A DNA stretch of 36,205 nt from Bacteroidota bacterium (lineage in GTDB: Bacteria > Bacteroidota > Bacteroidia > Chitinophagales > Chitinophagaceae). Positions 20,701 to 30,787 of the stretch are shown here, piece by piece; within the stretch, counting starts at the first letter, position 1; each line of letters starts with the position of its first letter. The notes under the pieces are model-generated. The model saw nothing but the letters and a program-made list of their open reading frames with translations. It searched no databases and was not told the origin of the DNA. The translations under genes and the position numbers were made by a program. The stretch covers positions 1-36,205 of the forward strand of contig RDXD01000367.1 in the NCBI GenBank assembly GCA_004292575.1. Reading direction: 5' to 3'.

Positions 20701-21201
20701 TTATTCGGCCAGCATCCAAACACTCGATTTTCCCAGCAATCCCATTTGGCAGTCATGGATAAATACTTCTAGCCGGCGGTGGCTTACCAGGTTAATCTGT
20801 ATGCATTGCATTTTACCGCGGTCGGCATTATAAAACGATCCGTGCTGGTATTGATCCCAATAAAAAGCGTTTTTTTGTAATCGTCCTATCACCACCATAT
20901 TCATTAGTGGCACGGTATGAAACGACTTATCCTTGTTTTTAACGTCGAGGCGGGGCGTACCGTCAGCATTGTTAGGCTGCTTTAGCCACACAATTTTGCC
21001 ATAGAACAGGTCGTCGCTATCTTGTATAAAGTTTATAACGTAGGCCGAATCGGCGGTGTACCAACTGCGCTCCAGCGGATCAATGGATTGTGCTTGTGCG
21101 CCACCGCACCACCCAAGCAGTAGCGCCAAGGCCAGTATCGGCATCTTCTTTATAGCACAGGTCATTTGCATGTCGTGTCCACAAACGCCAAAACCAGCCA
21201 T
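20701..21201 (-). CDS. DUF2147 domain-containing secreted protein
   Basis: Signal peptide then 'DPLERSWYTADSAYVINFIQDSDDLFYGKIVWLKQPNNADGTPRLDVKNKD' typical of DUF2147. Confidence 0.8.
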   Translation of the reverse strand: MAGFGVCGHDMQMTCAIKKMPILALALLLGWCGGAQAQSIDPLERSWYTADSAYVINFIQDSDDLFYGKIVWLKQPNNADGTPRLDVKNKDKSFHTVPLMNMVVIGRLQKNAFYWDQYQHGSFYNADRGKMQCIQINLVSHRRLEVFIHDCQMGLLGKSSVWMLAE

Positions 21202-21208
21202 TTATTGG

Positions 21209-22204
21209 CTAATAGGCCCATTTAAGCCAGGTGGCACCCCAGGTAAAACCACCACCAAAGGCCGCCAAAATCAGGTTGTCGCCTTTTTTCAGGCGTTGTT
21301 CCCAATCCCATAGGCACAGCGGTATGGTTGCTGCGGTGGTGTTGCCGTACTTTTCAATGTTAATCATCACTTTTTCTTTGCCAATGCCCATGCGGTTGGC
21401 AGTAGCATCTATAATACGCAGGTTGGCCTGGTGCGGCACCAGCCAGTCTATGTCGTTGCCCGTAAGGCCATGTTTTTCAAGCAGTTCAGCACTCACATCG
21501 GCCATGCCTCTCACCGCAAATTTAAACACCGATTGCCCTTCTTGGTACGCAAAGTGTTCGCGAGCCAATACCGTTTCCACCGATGCCGGCTTTAGGCTGC
21601 CGCCGGCTTTCATGTGTAGGTAGTGCCTGCCGGCTCCATCGCTTTTCATTATCGAATCTATCATGCCCAGCCCCTCGTGGTTAGGTTCCACCAGCACGGC
21701 ACCGGCACCATCGCCAAACAGCACACAGGTATTACGATCGGTGTAGTCCATTATGGCACTCATTTTCTCGGCACCCACCACCAGCACCTTCTTGTAGCGC
21801 CCACTTTCTATAAACATGGCTGCCGTGCTCAGCGCAAACAAAAAGCCACTGCATGCGGCCTCCATATCAAAACCCCAGGCATTGGTAGCCCCCACTTTAT
21901 CGGCAATAATGTTGGCCGTGGCCGGAAAAACCATGTCGGGTGTTACCGTAGCACATATAATGCACTCTATCTCCAACGGATCAAGCCCCTTCTTGCGCAA
22001 TATTTCTTTTACCGCCTCGGTACCCAAATCGCTGCTGGCCAAGCCCTCGCCCTTCAAAATGCGTCGCTCACTTATGCCCGTCCTTGTTCTTATCCATTCA
22101 TCGTTGGTATCCACCATTTTTTCCAGCTCAAAGTTGGTAAGCACATAATCGGGCACGTAGCCACCCACGGCGGTAATGGCGGCGGTTATTGGTTTTGCAT
22201 TCAT
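21209..22204 (-). CDS. fabH: 3-oxoacyl-[ACP] synthase III
   Basis: '[42 protein letters not shown]', '[14 protein letters not shown]' (active Cys), '[20 protein letters not shown]', '[14 protein letters not shown]'. Start placed at MNAKPITA. Confidence 0.95.
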   Translation of the reverse strand: MNAKPITAAITAVGGYVPDYVLTNFELEKMVDTNDEWIRTRTGISERRILKGEGLASSDLGTEAVKEILRKKGLDPLEIECIICATVTPDMVFPATANIIADKVGATNAWGFDMEAACSGFLFALSTAAMFIESGRYKKVLVVGAEKMSAIMDYTDRNTCVLFGDGAGAVLVEPNHEGLGMIDSIMKSDGAGRHYLHMKAGGSLKPASVETVLAREHFAYQEGQSVFKFAVRGMADVSAELLEKHGLTGNDIDWLVPHQANLRIIDATANRMGIGKEKVMINIEKYGNTTAATIPLCLWDWEQRLKKGDNLILAAFGGGFTWGATWLKWAY

Positions 22205-22378
22205 ATACATTGCAAATATAGGGAACACCCGTTTTTCTGCTACGCTCCGCCAAAGCCAACACCATTATAGCAAGAGCTGCTTTTACTTTTTTAAAAAAAA
22301 GGGGCGATGTGCCGCTGTACATATCTGGACCTCATATCCGGGCTGCGGCGGGCTACGGCCCTTCGCTACGCTGCGGGC

Positions 22379-22398
22379 AGCACCGCTAAGGCGGTGCT
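22379..22398. repeat. Perfect 8-bp inverted repeat within a GC-rich intergenic block
   Basis: AGCACCGC-TAAG-GCGGTGCT, inside roughly 22300-22450. Confidence 0.6.
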
Positions 22399-22452
22399 CC
22401 CTCTGCATCCCTGCGCCTTTGTGCAGCAGTGCAAAGCCGGGCAGCTACCGCC

Positions 22453-22959
22453 TTAGTGGCACTTAAAGTAGTCAAAAGGCTCGCCGCAGGCGCGGCATAC
22501 AAACAGCGCCTTGCAAGCTGTGCTGCCAAACTGGCTCACCAATTCCGTTATAGTACTGCCGCACTGCGGGCAGGCGGGCTGCAAGTCTTCCAAATACGGC
22601 TCATCTAGCGCCCTGCCCACGGGCGGTGCTATGCCGTAAGCCAGCAGTTTCTCCTTCCCGGCAGGCGTCATCCAGTCGGTAGTCCAGGCCGGCGAAAGCA
22701 CCGTTTTTATCTCCACTTGGGCCAGCCCGGCGGCCAATACAGCCATTTTTATGTTCATGGCTATCATATCCATGGCGGGGCAACCGCTGTAGGTGGGCGT
22801 TATGGTTACCACCACACCATGGCTGCCCTTGGCCTCCACCCCACGCACAATACCCAGGTCTATTACGCTTAGCACTGGCACTTCGGGGTCGGGCACGCTG
22901 TGCAGCAGTTGCCATACCCTAGCGGTCACATCCTGTTCAGTGGTTATATCTATTGTCAT
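22453..22959 (-). CDS. paaD: PaaD-like protein (phenylacetyl-CoA epoxidase accessory subunit, DUF59 + zinc ribbon)
   Basis: 'VWQLLHSVPDPEVPVLSVIDLGIVRGV', 'ITPTYSGCPAMDMI', C-terminal 'CPQCGSTITELVSQFGSTACKALFVCRACGEPFDYFKCH'. Start at MTIDITTEQ. Confidence 0.9.
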   Translation of the reverse strand: MTIDITTEQDVTARVWQLLHSVPDPEVPVLSVIDLGIVRGVEAKGSHGVVVTITPTYSGCPAMDMIAMNIKMAVLAAGLAQVEIKTVLSPAWTTDWMTPAGKEKLLAYGIAPPVGRALDEPYLEDLQPACPQCGSTITELVSQFGSTACKALFVCRACGEPFDYFKCH

Positions 22960-23241
22960 GTGGCATGGGCTGCGCCTAATGGCGTGGCTTGCAAAAATAC
23001 ACCGCCAACTCAGTTTGGCCCTTTTTAAAAAATGCCCCCGAGGTGCGGCAAAGCCAGCTTGCCCAAGCGCTAAGCAGTGCAACTGTGGCCGCAACATTTC
23101 TCAGATTTTTACACAAAGGGTGCACACAGCTGGGAATCGCATGTTCACCCCTTAGCATCGTGTGCACATGTAGCAGTTTCGGTGGCTTATGGCCCCAGCC
23201 AAAGCGCCGTTTCAGCCCTAAAACCAACAATACAAAATCAA

Positions 23242-23273
23242 TTTGCTGGCATAACACCTGCCCCTTACTTTTG
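23242..23273 (+). promoter_or_regulatory. Bacteroidetes-type sigma-A promoter upstream of atpA
   Basis: TTTG (23242-23245), 20 nt spacer, TACTTTTG (23266-23273), matching the TTTG-N19-21-TAnnTTTG consensus. Confidence 0.6.
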
Positions 23274-23370
23274 CGGCCCAATTAGAGCCCTAAAACCCCT
23301 ATAGGGCAGCACTTTAACGCTTATTTTTTTACACCCTCCAAATACGGGGTTGGGGGCAAAGCAAATAACT

Positions 23371-24948
23371 ATGGCAGACATAAAGCCCGACGAGATTTCG
23401 GCAATTTTGCGCCAGCAATTGAGCAACGTGGACACCGCAGCAAGTCTAGAAGAAATAGGCACTGTATTGCAGGTGGGCGACGGCATTGCACGCATTTATG
23501 GACTTAACAGCGTAAAAAGCGGCGAATTGGTAGAGTTTGAAAACGGTGTACGCGCCATTGCCCTAAACCTTGAAGAGGACAATGTGGGTGTGGTACTGAT
23601 GGGCGAAAGCAGCGAGATAAAAGAAGGCGACAAAGCCAAGCGTACAGGACAAATTGCTTCCATAAAAGTGGGCGAAGGATTGCAAGGCCGCGTTATAAAC
23701 ATGCTTGGCCAACCCATTGATGGCAAAGGCCCCATTCTAGGCGAGCTGTTTGAAATGCCGCTGGAGCGCAAGGCACCCGGCGTTATTTTTCGCGAGCCTG
23801 TAAAAGAGCCGCTTCAAACCGGTATAAAAGCCATTGATGCCATGATACCCATTGGCCGTGGCCAGCGCGAATTAATTATTGGCGACCGCCAAACCGGTAA
23901 AACGGCCATTGCGGTAGATACCATCATCAACCAAAAAGAGTTTTTCGAGGCCGGCAAACCAGTATATTGCATTTACGTGGCCATTGGCCAAAAAGCCAGC
24001 ACAGTGGCTTCGGTTATGCGCACTTTGGAAGATAATGGCGCTTTGGCCTACACCACCATTGTGGCAGCCAGCGCCAGCGACCCCGCAGCCCAGCAGTTTT
24101 ATGCCCCATTTGCCGGTGCCGCCATTGGCGAGTACATCCGCGATACTGGGCGTGCAGCACTCATTATTTACGACGATTTAAGTAAGCAAGCCGTGGCTTA
24201 CCGCGAGGTGAGCTTACTGCTGCGCCGCCCACCCGGCCGCGAAGCATATCCCGGTGATGTGTTTTACCTCCACAGCCGCCTGCTTGAGCGTGCAGCCAAG
24301 GTTATAGCCAAAGACGAAATTGCAGCCAAAATGAACGACCTGCCCGATAGCATCAGGCATTTGGTAAAAGGCGGTGGCAGCTTAACGGCATTGCCCATTA
24401 TTGAAACCCAGGCCGGCGACGTATCCGCATACATCCCCACCAACGTAATTTCAATTACCGACGGCCAAATTTTCTTGGAAGGCAACCTGTTTAACTCTGG
24501 TATTCGCCCTGCCATTAACGTGGGTATATCGGTTAGCCGCGTGGGTGGTAACGCTCAAATTAAAAGCATGAAAAAGGTGGCTGGTACGCTTAAGCTGGAC
24601 CAAGCCCTTTACCGCGAGCTGGAAGCCTTTAGCAAATTTGGTGGCGATCTTGACGCTGCCACCAAAAGTGTAATTGACAAAGGCGCTCGCAACTTGGAAA
24701 TACTGAAGCAGGCACAATACGCGCCATTTACAGTAGAAAAGCAAGTGGCCATTATTTACCTTGGAACCCAAGGCCTGCTGCGCGAAGTAGCCGTAAGCAA
24801 CGTAAAAGCCTTTGAAGAACACTTTCTGCTGGAAATGGAACACCAATTGCCCGAAGTGTTGGCAGCATTTAAAAGCGGTGCCCTACCCGAAGATGGCATA
24901 AAAAGCATGGTGGCACTGGCCAAGGAGCTGATGCCTCAATACAAATAA
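23371..24948 (+). CDS. atpA: F1F0 ATP synthase subunit alpha
   Basis: '[44 protein letters not shown]', Walker A '[18 protein letters not shown]', '[47 protein letters not shown]'. Start at [10 protein letters not shown]. Confidence 0.98.
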   Translation: MADIKPDEISAILRQQLSNVDTAASLEEIGTVLQVGDGIARIYGLNSVKSGELVEFENGVRAIALNLEEDNVGVVLMGESSEIKEGDKAKRTGQIASIKVGEGLQGRVINMLGQPIDGKGPILGELFEMPLERKAPGVIFREPVKEPLQTGIKAIDAMIPIGRGQRELIIGDRQTGKTAIAVDTIINQKEFFEAGKPVYCIYVAIGQKASTVASVMRTLEDNGALAYTTIVAASASDPAAQQFYAPFAGAAIGEYIRDTGRAALIIYDDLSKQAVAYREVSLLLRRPPGREAYPGDVFYLHSRLLERAAKVIAKDEIAAKMNDLPDSIRHLVKGGGSLTALPIIETQAGDVSAYIPTNVISITDGQIFLEGNLFNSGIRPAINVGISVSRVGGNAQIKSMKKVAGTLKLDQALYRELEAFSKFGGDLDAATKSVIDKGARNLEILKQAQYAPFTVEKQVAIIYLGTQGLLREVAVSNVKAFEEHFLLEMEHQLPEVLAAFKSGALPEDGIKSMVALAKELMPQYK

Positions 24949-24973
24949 ATTCAACTTCACCACTAGTTTTAAA

Positions 24974-25005
24974 AAAACCATCAAACCCGTTTGATGGTTT
25001 TTTTT
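24974..25005 (+). terminator. Rho-independent terminator after atpA
   Basis: AAAACCATCAAA-CCCG-TTTGATGGTTTT followed by further T's. Confidence 0.88.
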
Positions 25006-25242
25006 GTGCGGTTTTAGCAATATAGGGGGTATTTATGGCTGCGGGCTTTGGGGAAAACCCCAAGCCTCGCCCCGAAAAAAATAGCGCTTTCAAGTACCCT
25101 TTTTACCGGCGCAGCATTACTATTTTCAGCGCTCGGTCGGTATTTTTTTATAAGCGCGGCAAGAAAAACCGGCTCAACTCATTGCCTTTGGTGCCATCCT
25201 TATGATTTGCGGCGCATAGTTCATTAGGGAAACAAGTGGGCC

Positions 25243-25473
25243 TTACAGTGTTTTACAATGAATGATTCCAGCGTTTTTCATTCCGCAATATTTGCACATG
25301 CAGTGGGCCATATTGGTGTTATTGCTTTTCGGGCTGTTTGGCATTAGTTTTTGTGCTGCAATACCCCTTTTTTGCAGGCGCCAATACATGGGCACATTGC
25401 GGTTGGTTTTGGTGCGCATTTGGTTTAGCTTAAAGCCTACGGTAAAGATTTCTGGCAAGGAAGGAACACGCAT
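25243..25473 (-). pseudogene. Possible remnant of a tyrosine-recombinase N-terminal (Arm DNA-binding) region
   Basis: 'EIFTVGFKLNQMRTKTNRNVPMYWRLQKRG' resembles the 'sxFxLnk.k.kk.g.vPIY.Ri' opening of Bacteroidetes integrases; similarity stops after about 35 aa. Confidence 0.2.
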
Positions 25474-25619
25474 TTAAGAAGATACAAGCAAAAGAAAAAC
25501 CCCTTACTTGAGCTACCCTTTTTTGATTCTAGTACGTTTTAAAGCTGCAAAACAAATTTTTTAACCCAACAGATGTGTCAAGTTTCAGAAAAAAAACTAA
25601 ATTGCGTAAAATGTAAATT

Positions 25620-25823
25620 ATGGATGCAGCAATAAAAAGTCTTTCCATAGAAGATAAAATTACCCTAGTGGAAGAATTGTGGGAGGAGATTGATAAAGAA
25701 AGAACTTTGGCTTTATCCATAAAACAAAGGGAACTTCTTGATGAGAGAAAACGTATGCATTATGAAAATCCAAATGAAGGAATTTCCATTCAACAGTTCA
25801 TTGGAAAATATTTATCAAAGTGA
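25620..25823 (+). CDS. Addiction-module antitoxin (RelB-like, TIGR02574-type)
   Basis: 'AAIKSLSIEDKITLVEELWEEI' is the typical addiction-module component N-terminus; immediately upstream of a ParE/RelE-like toxin. Confidence 0.85.
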   Translation: MDAAIKSLSIEDKITLVEELWEEIDKERTLALSIKQRELLDERKRMHYENPNEGISIQQFIGKYLSK

Positions 25824-26122
25824 TTGGATTTGAAATAGTTATAAAATCTGGTGCCGAACTTGATGCAATTGACATCAGCGATTGGTATGAAAATAAATTG
25901 CCGGGACTAGGGCTAAGATTTCTTGAAAACTATGTACAGACCCTAAGGATCATCGAGCGGAATGCCGAATATTGCCTGAATTTAGGCAATGGTTACAGAA
26001 GAGCACACATAAATCGGTTTCCTTATAATGTCTACTTTTTAATCGAGGGTAATACGGCTATTATATTAGCTATTATTCACCAACACCGCGACCCGGAAGA
26101 GTGGCAAAAACGCACCGAATAA
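25820..26122 (+). CDS. ParE/RelE family toxin
   Basis: 'AELDAIDISDWYENKLPGLGLRFLENYVQTLRIIERNAEYC...RRAHINRFPYNVYFLIEGNTAIILAIIHQHRDPEEWQKR'. GTG start overlapping the antitoxin TGA. Confidence 0.9.
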   Translation: MIGFEIVIKSGAELDAIDISDWYENKLPGLGLRFLENYVQTLRIIERNAEYCLNLGNGYRRAHINRFPYNVYFLIEGNTAIILAIIHQHRDPEEWQKRTE

Positions 26123-26145
26123 AGTAAAAAAAGATTAACGTGGTT

Positions 26146-26179
26146 AGCAGCCGGTAGCCTTGTGCCCGGCTGCTTTTTT
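26146..26179 (+). terminator. Rho-independent terminator after the toxin-antitoxin pair
   Basis: AGCAGCCGG (26146-26154) pairs with CCGGCTGCT (26166-26174), followed by a T-run. Confidence 0.75.
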
Positions 26180-26240
26180 ATAACTGGTTCCCTTTAAACG
26201 CTCACTTCCACTTACTTTACGCCACTAAACAACATTCCCC

Positions 26241-29200
26241 ATGCATATCAGGTTATTAGCTTTTGCCCTACTAGTTTTCACCCTTGCCTCCGGCCAATCT
26301 TCCGAAGCTTATTTTCTCTCCTCCCCTGCCCTTACCCCCGATGGGCAAACCATCATTTTTGCCTATGAAGGTGATTTGTGGAAGGTACCGGCAAATGGTG
26401 GCAGTGCATCACGCCTCACGGCCATGCCCGGCTACGAAAGCAATGTCCGCGTATCGCCCGATGGTAAGATGCTGGCTTTTACCGGCAGGCAGTTTGGCAA
26501 TCCCGATGTGTTCATTATGCCGCTTGCAGGTGGCGATATCAAACAACTTACTTGGCATAGTTCGGGCGACCTCGTAGATAGCTGGAGTTGGGATAGCAAA
26601 TCCATTTATTTCACCAGCACCCGCGAAAGCAGGCAGGCGGGTTATAAGGTGGGCATAGCGGGTGGCACGCCTACACGGGTATTTGGCGATTACTATTTCA
26701 GCTACGACCACAACCTTTGGGAAAGCCCTTCATCCAAAGAAATCTATTTTACCGACAGTTGGGAAAGTAACAGTCAGGCATACCGCAAGCGCTACAAAGG
26801 TGCTTTTGCCCCCGATATTCAATCGTATAACGCCGAAACAAAAGCGTTTAAAAAATATACCAACTACAACGGAAAAGACTTCTCGCATTCGCTGGATAAA
26901 AACGGTAATGTGTATTTCATTAGCGATGAAGCCAATGGCGAGTACAACCTGTACACCCTAGCGGGCGGCAAAGCCAAAGGACTTACCAAATTCAATACTT
27001 CCATAAAAGCCCCCGTGGTAAATGCCAATGGCGGTAAAGTGGTGTTTGAAAAAGATTATCGGTTGTACCTGTACGATGTGGCCAAGGATAAGGCCGAAAA
27101 AGTAAACATAGCCATCACCCGCAATTACCTCCTGCCCAAGGATAAAGACTTTAACGTAACCGCAAACATATCCGCCTTCGATGTATCGCCCGATGGTAAA
27201 AAGCTGGCATTCATCAGCCGTGGCGAACTGTTTGTAAGCGATGCCGAAGGCAAATTTGTAAAGAAAATTGAAAAAGGCAGCGCAGAAAGGTCCACCGAGG
27301 TAAAATGGATGGCCGACAATAAAACCCTGCTGTTTTTGCAAACCCGTAATGGTTACAACAACCTGTACAGCATTGCCGCCGATGGCAGCGCCCCGCTAAA
27401 AGAACTTACCAAGGACATGGCCAACGGCCGGTATTTAACCATGAACAATAAACGTACCCAGGCTGCGTGGATTAGTGGCCGCGGCGAAGTAAAGCTGCTC
27501 GATACCAAAACCCTGGAGGCAAAAACAATTGTGAAAGATGAAATCTGGGGCAATCGTGGTTCGGCGCCACTTTTTTCTCCCAATGGCGAATACCTCACCT
27601 TTAATGTGTACCGCAATTTTGAAGGCGACATAGTAGTGCACCATATAAAAACCGGCAAAACCACCAACCTTACCAGCAGCGGCGTAACCGAAAGCGACCC
27701 CACCTGGAGTCCCGACAGCAAGTACCTCTACTTTAGCAGCGACCCTTTAAAGCCATCCTTCCCCACGGGCAGCGGACAAGTAAAAATATTCCGGGTTGCC
27801 CTGGAAAAAAACGACGACCCCTACCGCATGGACAAATACGACGATTTGTTTAAGGTAGAGAAAAAGGATACCACCAAAAAGAAGGATACGGCCATTGTAG
27901 CCCTCACCATTGATGAAACGAGGTTTCTTGACCGGATGGAGCAAGTTGGCCCGGGTGCTGGAAACCAATACTTGCTAACCGTTTTGCAAAAAGCCGAAAA
28001 GCAAACCGTACTGTACGTAAGCAACCACGCCGAAGGCCGAAATGCGCTTTGGAAAACCGTCTATGAGCCCTTTGAACAACCCAAAACCGAGCGAATTGCC
28101 GGGGCCGATGCCAATGGATTCGACTTTGTGGAAGCCGATGGCAAATATTTTGTGCTGGCGAGGGGCATTATCCATAAACTAAACCTCGATGGAAACAAGG
28201 CAGAACCCATTACCATCAGCTACACTTTCCGCCGCAACCTTGCCGGTGAGTTTAGCCAAATGTTTGAGGAAGGCTGGGCACAGTTAGACGAAAATTTTTA
28301 CGACGAAACCTTCCGCGGACTCGACTGGAACAAGATAAAAACCCGCTACGAAGCATTTTTACCCCACGTAAACACAAGGCAGGATATACGGATACTGCTG
28401 AACGATATGCTGGGCGAACTCAACTCATCGCATACCGGTTTCAACACGTTTGGAGACGAGGAAACCGCCCAACTTAACAACAGTACCGTTGACCCGGGCA
28501 TTGTTTTTGAAACCACCAACCCCTATACTGTAAAACGGATTATTACCCGTGGCCCAGCCGATAAAAAGGGGATTACCATAATGCCTGGCGATGTGCTGGT
28601 AAAAGTAAACGGCGATGACGTAAACCCCGCCGACGACCGTGCCAAATACTTTACCCAACCCTCCGCCGACCGCGAAATGAAGCTGACCTTTAAAAATGCA
28701 AAAGGTATTTATGACGTGAACATTCACCCTGTTAGCGGCATTGGCGGCCTGCTGTACGATGAATGGATAGATGCCAACCAAAAAAAGGTAGATGAAAAAA
28801 GCGGCAACAAAATTGCATACGCCTACATGAAAGACATGGGCGGCGCCGAGCTAAACACCTTTCTGATGGATATGGCCCGCGATTTTTATAAAAAAGATGC
28901 CCTCATATTTGATCTCCGCTACAATACCGGCGGCAATGTGCACGATGAAGTACTGCGCTTCCTCAGCCAGAAAACCTACCTGAAATGGAAATACCGCGGC
29001 GGCGCCCTCACCGGCCAAAGCAATTTTGGCCCCGCCGATAAACCCATTGTGCTGCTGATAAACGAGCAAAGCCTAAGCGATGCCGAAATGACCGCCGAAG
29101 GCTTTAAAACCCTAAAACTCGGTACCATTGTGGGCAATGAAACCTACCGCTGGATCATTTTTACCACTGCCGCCGGGCTGGTAGATGGTAGTTCGGTACG

Positions 29201-29363
29201 CCTGCCGAGCTGGGGCTGCTACACCCTTGATGGCAAGGATATTGAATTTAGCGGCGTGCAACCCGATATAAAAGTGCTGAACAGCTTTGATGATAAAATA
29301 GACGGTCGAGATCCGCAGTTGGATAAGGCAATTGAGGTGATTTTGGGGAAGATGAAGAAATAA
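26241..29363 (+). CDS. Tricorn protease-like S41 family peptidase (beta-propeller + PDZ + S41)
   Basis: Signal peptide; 'SPALTPDGQTIIFAYEGDLWKVPANGGSASRLTAMPGYESNVRVSPDGKMLAFTG', PDZ 'RGPADKKGITIMPGDVLVKVNGDDVNP', S41 'DLRYNTGGNVHDEVLRFL', 'NEQSLSDAEMTAEGFKTL'. Confidence 0.94.
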   Translation: MHIRLLAFALLVFTLASGQSSEAYFLSSPALTPDGQTIIFAYEGDLWKVPANGGSASRLTAMPGYESNVRVSPDGKMLAFTGRQFGNPDVFIMPLAGGDIKQLTWHSSGDLVDSWSWDSKSIYFTSTRESRQAGYKVGIAGGTPTRVFGDYYFSYDHNLWESPSSKEIYFTDSWESNSQAYRKRYKGAFAPDIQSYNAETKAFKKYTNYNGKDFSHSLDKNGNVYFISDEANGEYNLYTLAGGKAKGLTKFNTSIKAPVVNANGGKVVFEKDYRLYLYDVAKDKAEKVNIAITRNYLLPKDKDFNVTANISAFDVSPDGKKLAFISRGELFVSDAEGKFVKKIEKGSAERSTEVKWMADNKTLLFLQTRNGYNNLYSIAADGSAPLKELTKDMANGRYLTMNNKRTQAAWISGRGEVKLLDTKTLEAKTIVKDEIWGNRGSAPLFSPNGEYLTFNVYRNFEGDIVVHHIKTGKTTNLTSSGVTESDPTWSPDSKYLYFSSDPLKPSFPTGSGQVKIFRVALEKNDDPYRMDKYDDLFKVEKKDTTKKKDTAIVALTIDETRFLDRMEQVGPGAGNQYLLTVLQKAEKQTVLYVSNHAEGRNALWKTVYEPFEQPKTERIAGADANGFDFVEADGKYFVLARGIIHKLNLDGNKAEPITISYTFRRNLAGEFSQMFEEGWAQLDENFYDETFRGLDWNKIKTRYEAFLPHVNTRQDIRILLNDMLGELNSSHTGFNTFGDEETAQLNNSTVDPGIVFETTNPYTVKRIITRGPADKKGITIMPGDVLVKVNGDDVNPADDRAKYFTQPSADREMKLTFKNAKGIYDVNIHPVSGIGGLLYDEWIDANQKKVDEKSGNKIAYAYMKDMGGAELNTFLMDMARDFYKKDALIFDLRYNTGGNVHDEVLRFLSQKTYLKWKYRGGALTGQSNFGPADKPIVLLINEQSLSDAEMTAEGFKTLKLGTIVGNETYRWIIFTTAAGLVDGSSVRLPSWGCYTLDGKDIEFSGVQPDIKVLNSFDDKIDGRDPQLDKAIEVILGKMKK

Positions 29364-29379
29364 CGGGGAGGTGGGAAAT
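29208..29379 (+). repeat. Direct repeat copy 1 (3' end of tricorn-like gene plus trailer)
   Basis: Aligns without gaps to 30884-31055 at a constant offset of 1676; hand count about 15 mismatches over about 172 columns. Confidence 0.9.
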
Positions 29380-29410
29380 AGGTGTTTAAAAATAACAGTG
29401 GATTATTGTA

Positions 29411-30757
29411 ATGAAGGAATCTTACCGAATAGAATTAAAACTTGAAATAACCGATTCATTGGAAAAGGAAGTGATTGCCTTTTTAAATAGCCGTGAGGGT
29501 GGTATTATTTATATTGGTGTAAAAGACGATGGCACAATAAAAGGAGTAGATAACAGCGATGCGGTCCAATTGCAAATCAAGGACAGATTGAAAAAGAACA
29601 TTCTTCCAGCTTGTTTGGGCTTGTTTGATATTTTGGGAGAGAACCAAGAAAACAAAGACATCATCAAGATTATTGTTGCGAGTGGTCCGGAGAAACCCTA
29701 TTATCTGAAAAAATCGGGCATGTCGGAAAAAGGTTGCTTTATCAGGGTGGGTACTGCCGCTGAACCCATGAATACCCGCATGATTGAAACCTTATTTGCC
29801 AAACGAACCCGTAAATCCATTGGCAGAATAAGGGCCAATCAACAAAAACTCAAATTTGAACAACTCAAGATTTTCTATGAAGCATCCGGGAAACGTTTAA
29901 ACAATAAATTTGCTTAAAGCCTCCGTTTGCTCTGCGAAGATGGTTCTTACAACTAAGTAGGATACCTTATGTCGGATGTAAATTCGGTCTCTATTAAGGT
30001 TGCTAAATACAGAGGGAATACCCGGGCCAATTTGTTTGAGAACAACGAATATGGTTATTGTTCCATCATCAAAGCTACCAAACAGGTACTGGATAAATTG
30101 GAACTGGAAAACAAAACCCGGAGCCGGATTACCTCTAAAGAACGTATAGACAGGAGGCTTTGGAATCCCATTGCCTTGCGGGAAGCTTTAATAAATGGCA
30201 TTGTGCACAACGATTATACTTACGAGGCTCCTCCACAGTTCGAAATCTTTGACGACCGAATGGAAATTACCTCTGCTGGAAGCTTGCCAGACTTGTTGAC
30301 ACAGCAAGAATTTTTTGGAGGCTATTCCATTCCCCGCAATCAGGAACTGATGCGCATTTTCAAGGATATGGAACTGGTAGAGCATCTCGGCTCCGGAGTA
30401 CCCCGCATCCTGGAAATATACCCAAAGAAGTGTTTCCGATTTACCGAAAACTTTATCCGCTTTACAATGCCAAATGCCTGGAATTTGAGTGGCAATGAAG
30501 AAAATACCGAAGTAACCGACCAAGCAACCGACCAAGTAATAAGATTGATTGCTGTGATAAGCGGGGAGAAATCAAGGCCCGAACTGATGGAAAAATTACA
30601 ACTTAAACATGGCCATACATTCCGGAGAAACTATCTTCAACCGTCCCTTGATTTAGGATTCATAGAAATGACACAACCTGATGCTCCTAACAGCCCAACT
30701 CAAAAATACCGCCTCACCGAAAAAGGAAAAATGGCACAAAAAGTATGGCAGAAATGA
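29411..30757 (+). pseudogene. AlbA_2 (Schlafen-AlbA-like) + HATPase_c_4 (RecG-like) ATP-binding protein split by two in-frame TAA stops
   Basis: ORFs 29411-29917 and 29969-30757 are in the same frame; the intervening codons read NNKFA*SLRLLCEDGSYN*VGYLMSDVNSVSIKVAKYRG, continuing the expected family sequence across the stops at 29915-29917 and 29954-29956. Confidence 0.82.
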
Positions 30758-30787
30758 TGGCCAGCAAAAAAAGTATAGAAACTGAAC

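Noticed and set aside
21623-22270. 215-aa plus-strand ORF
   Set aside because: Antisense to fabH; His/Tyr-rich composition typical of an antisense shadow frame.
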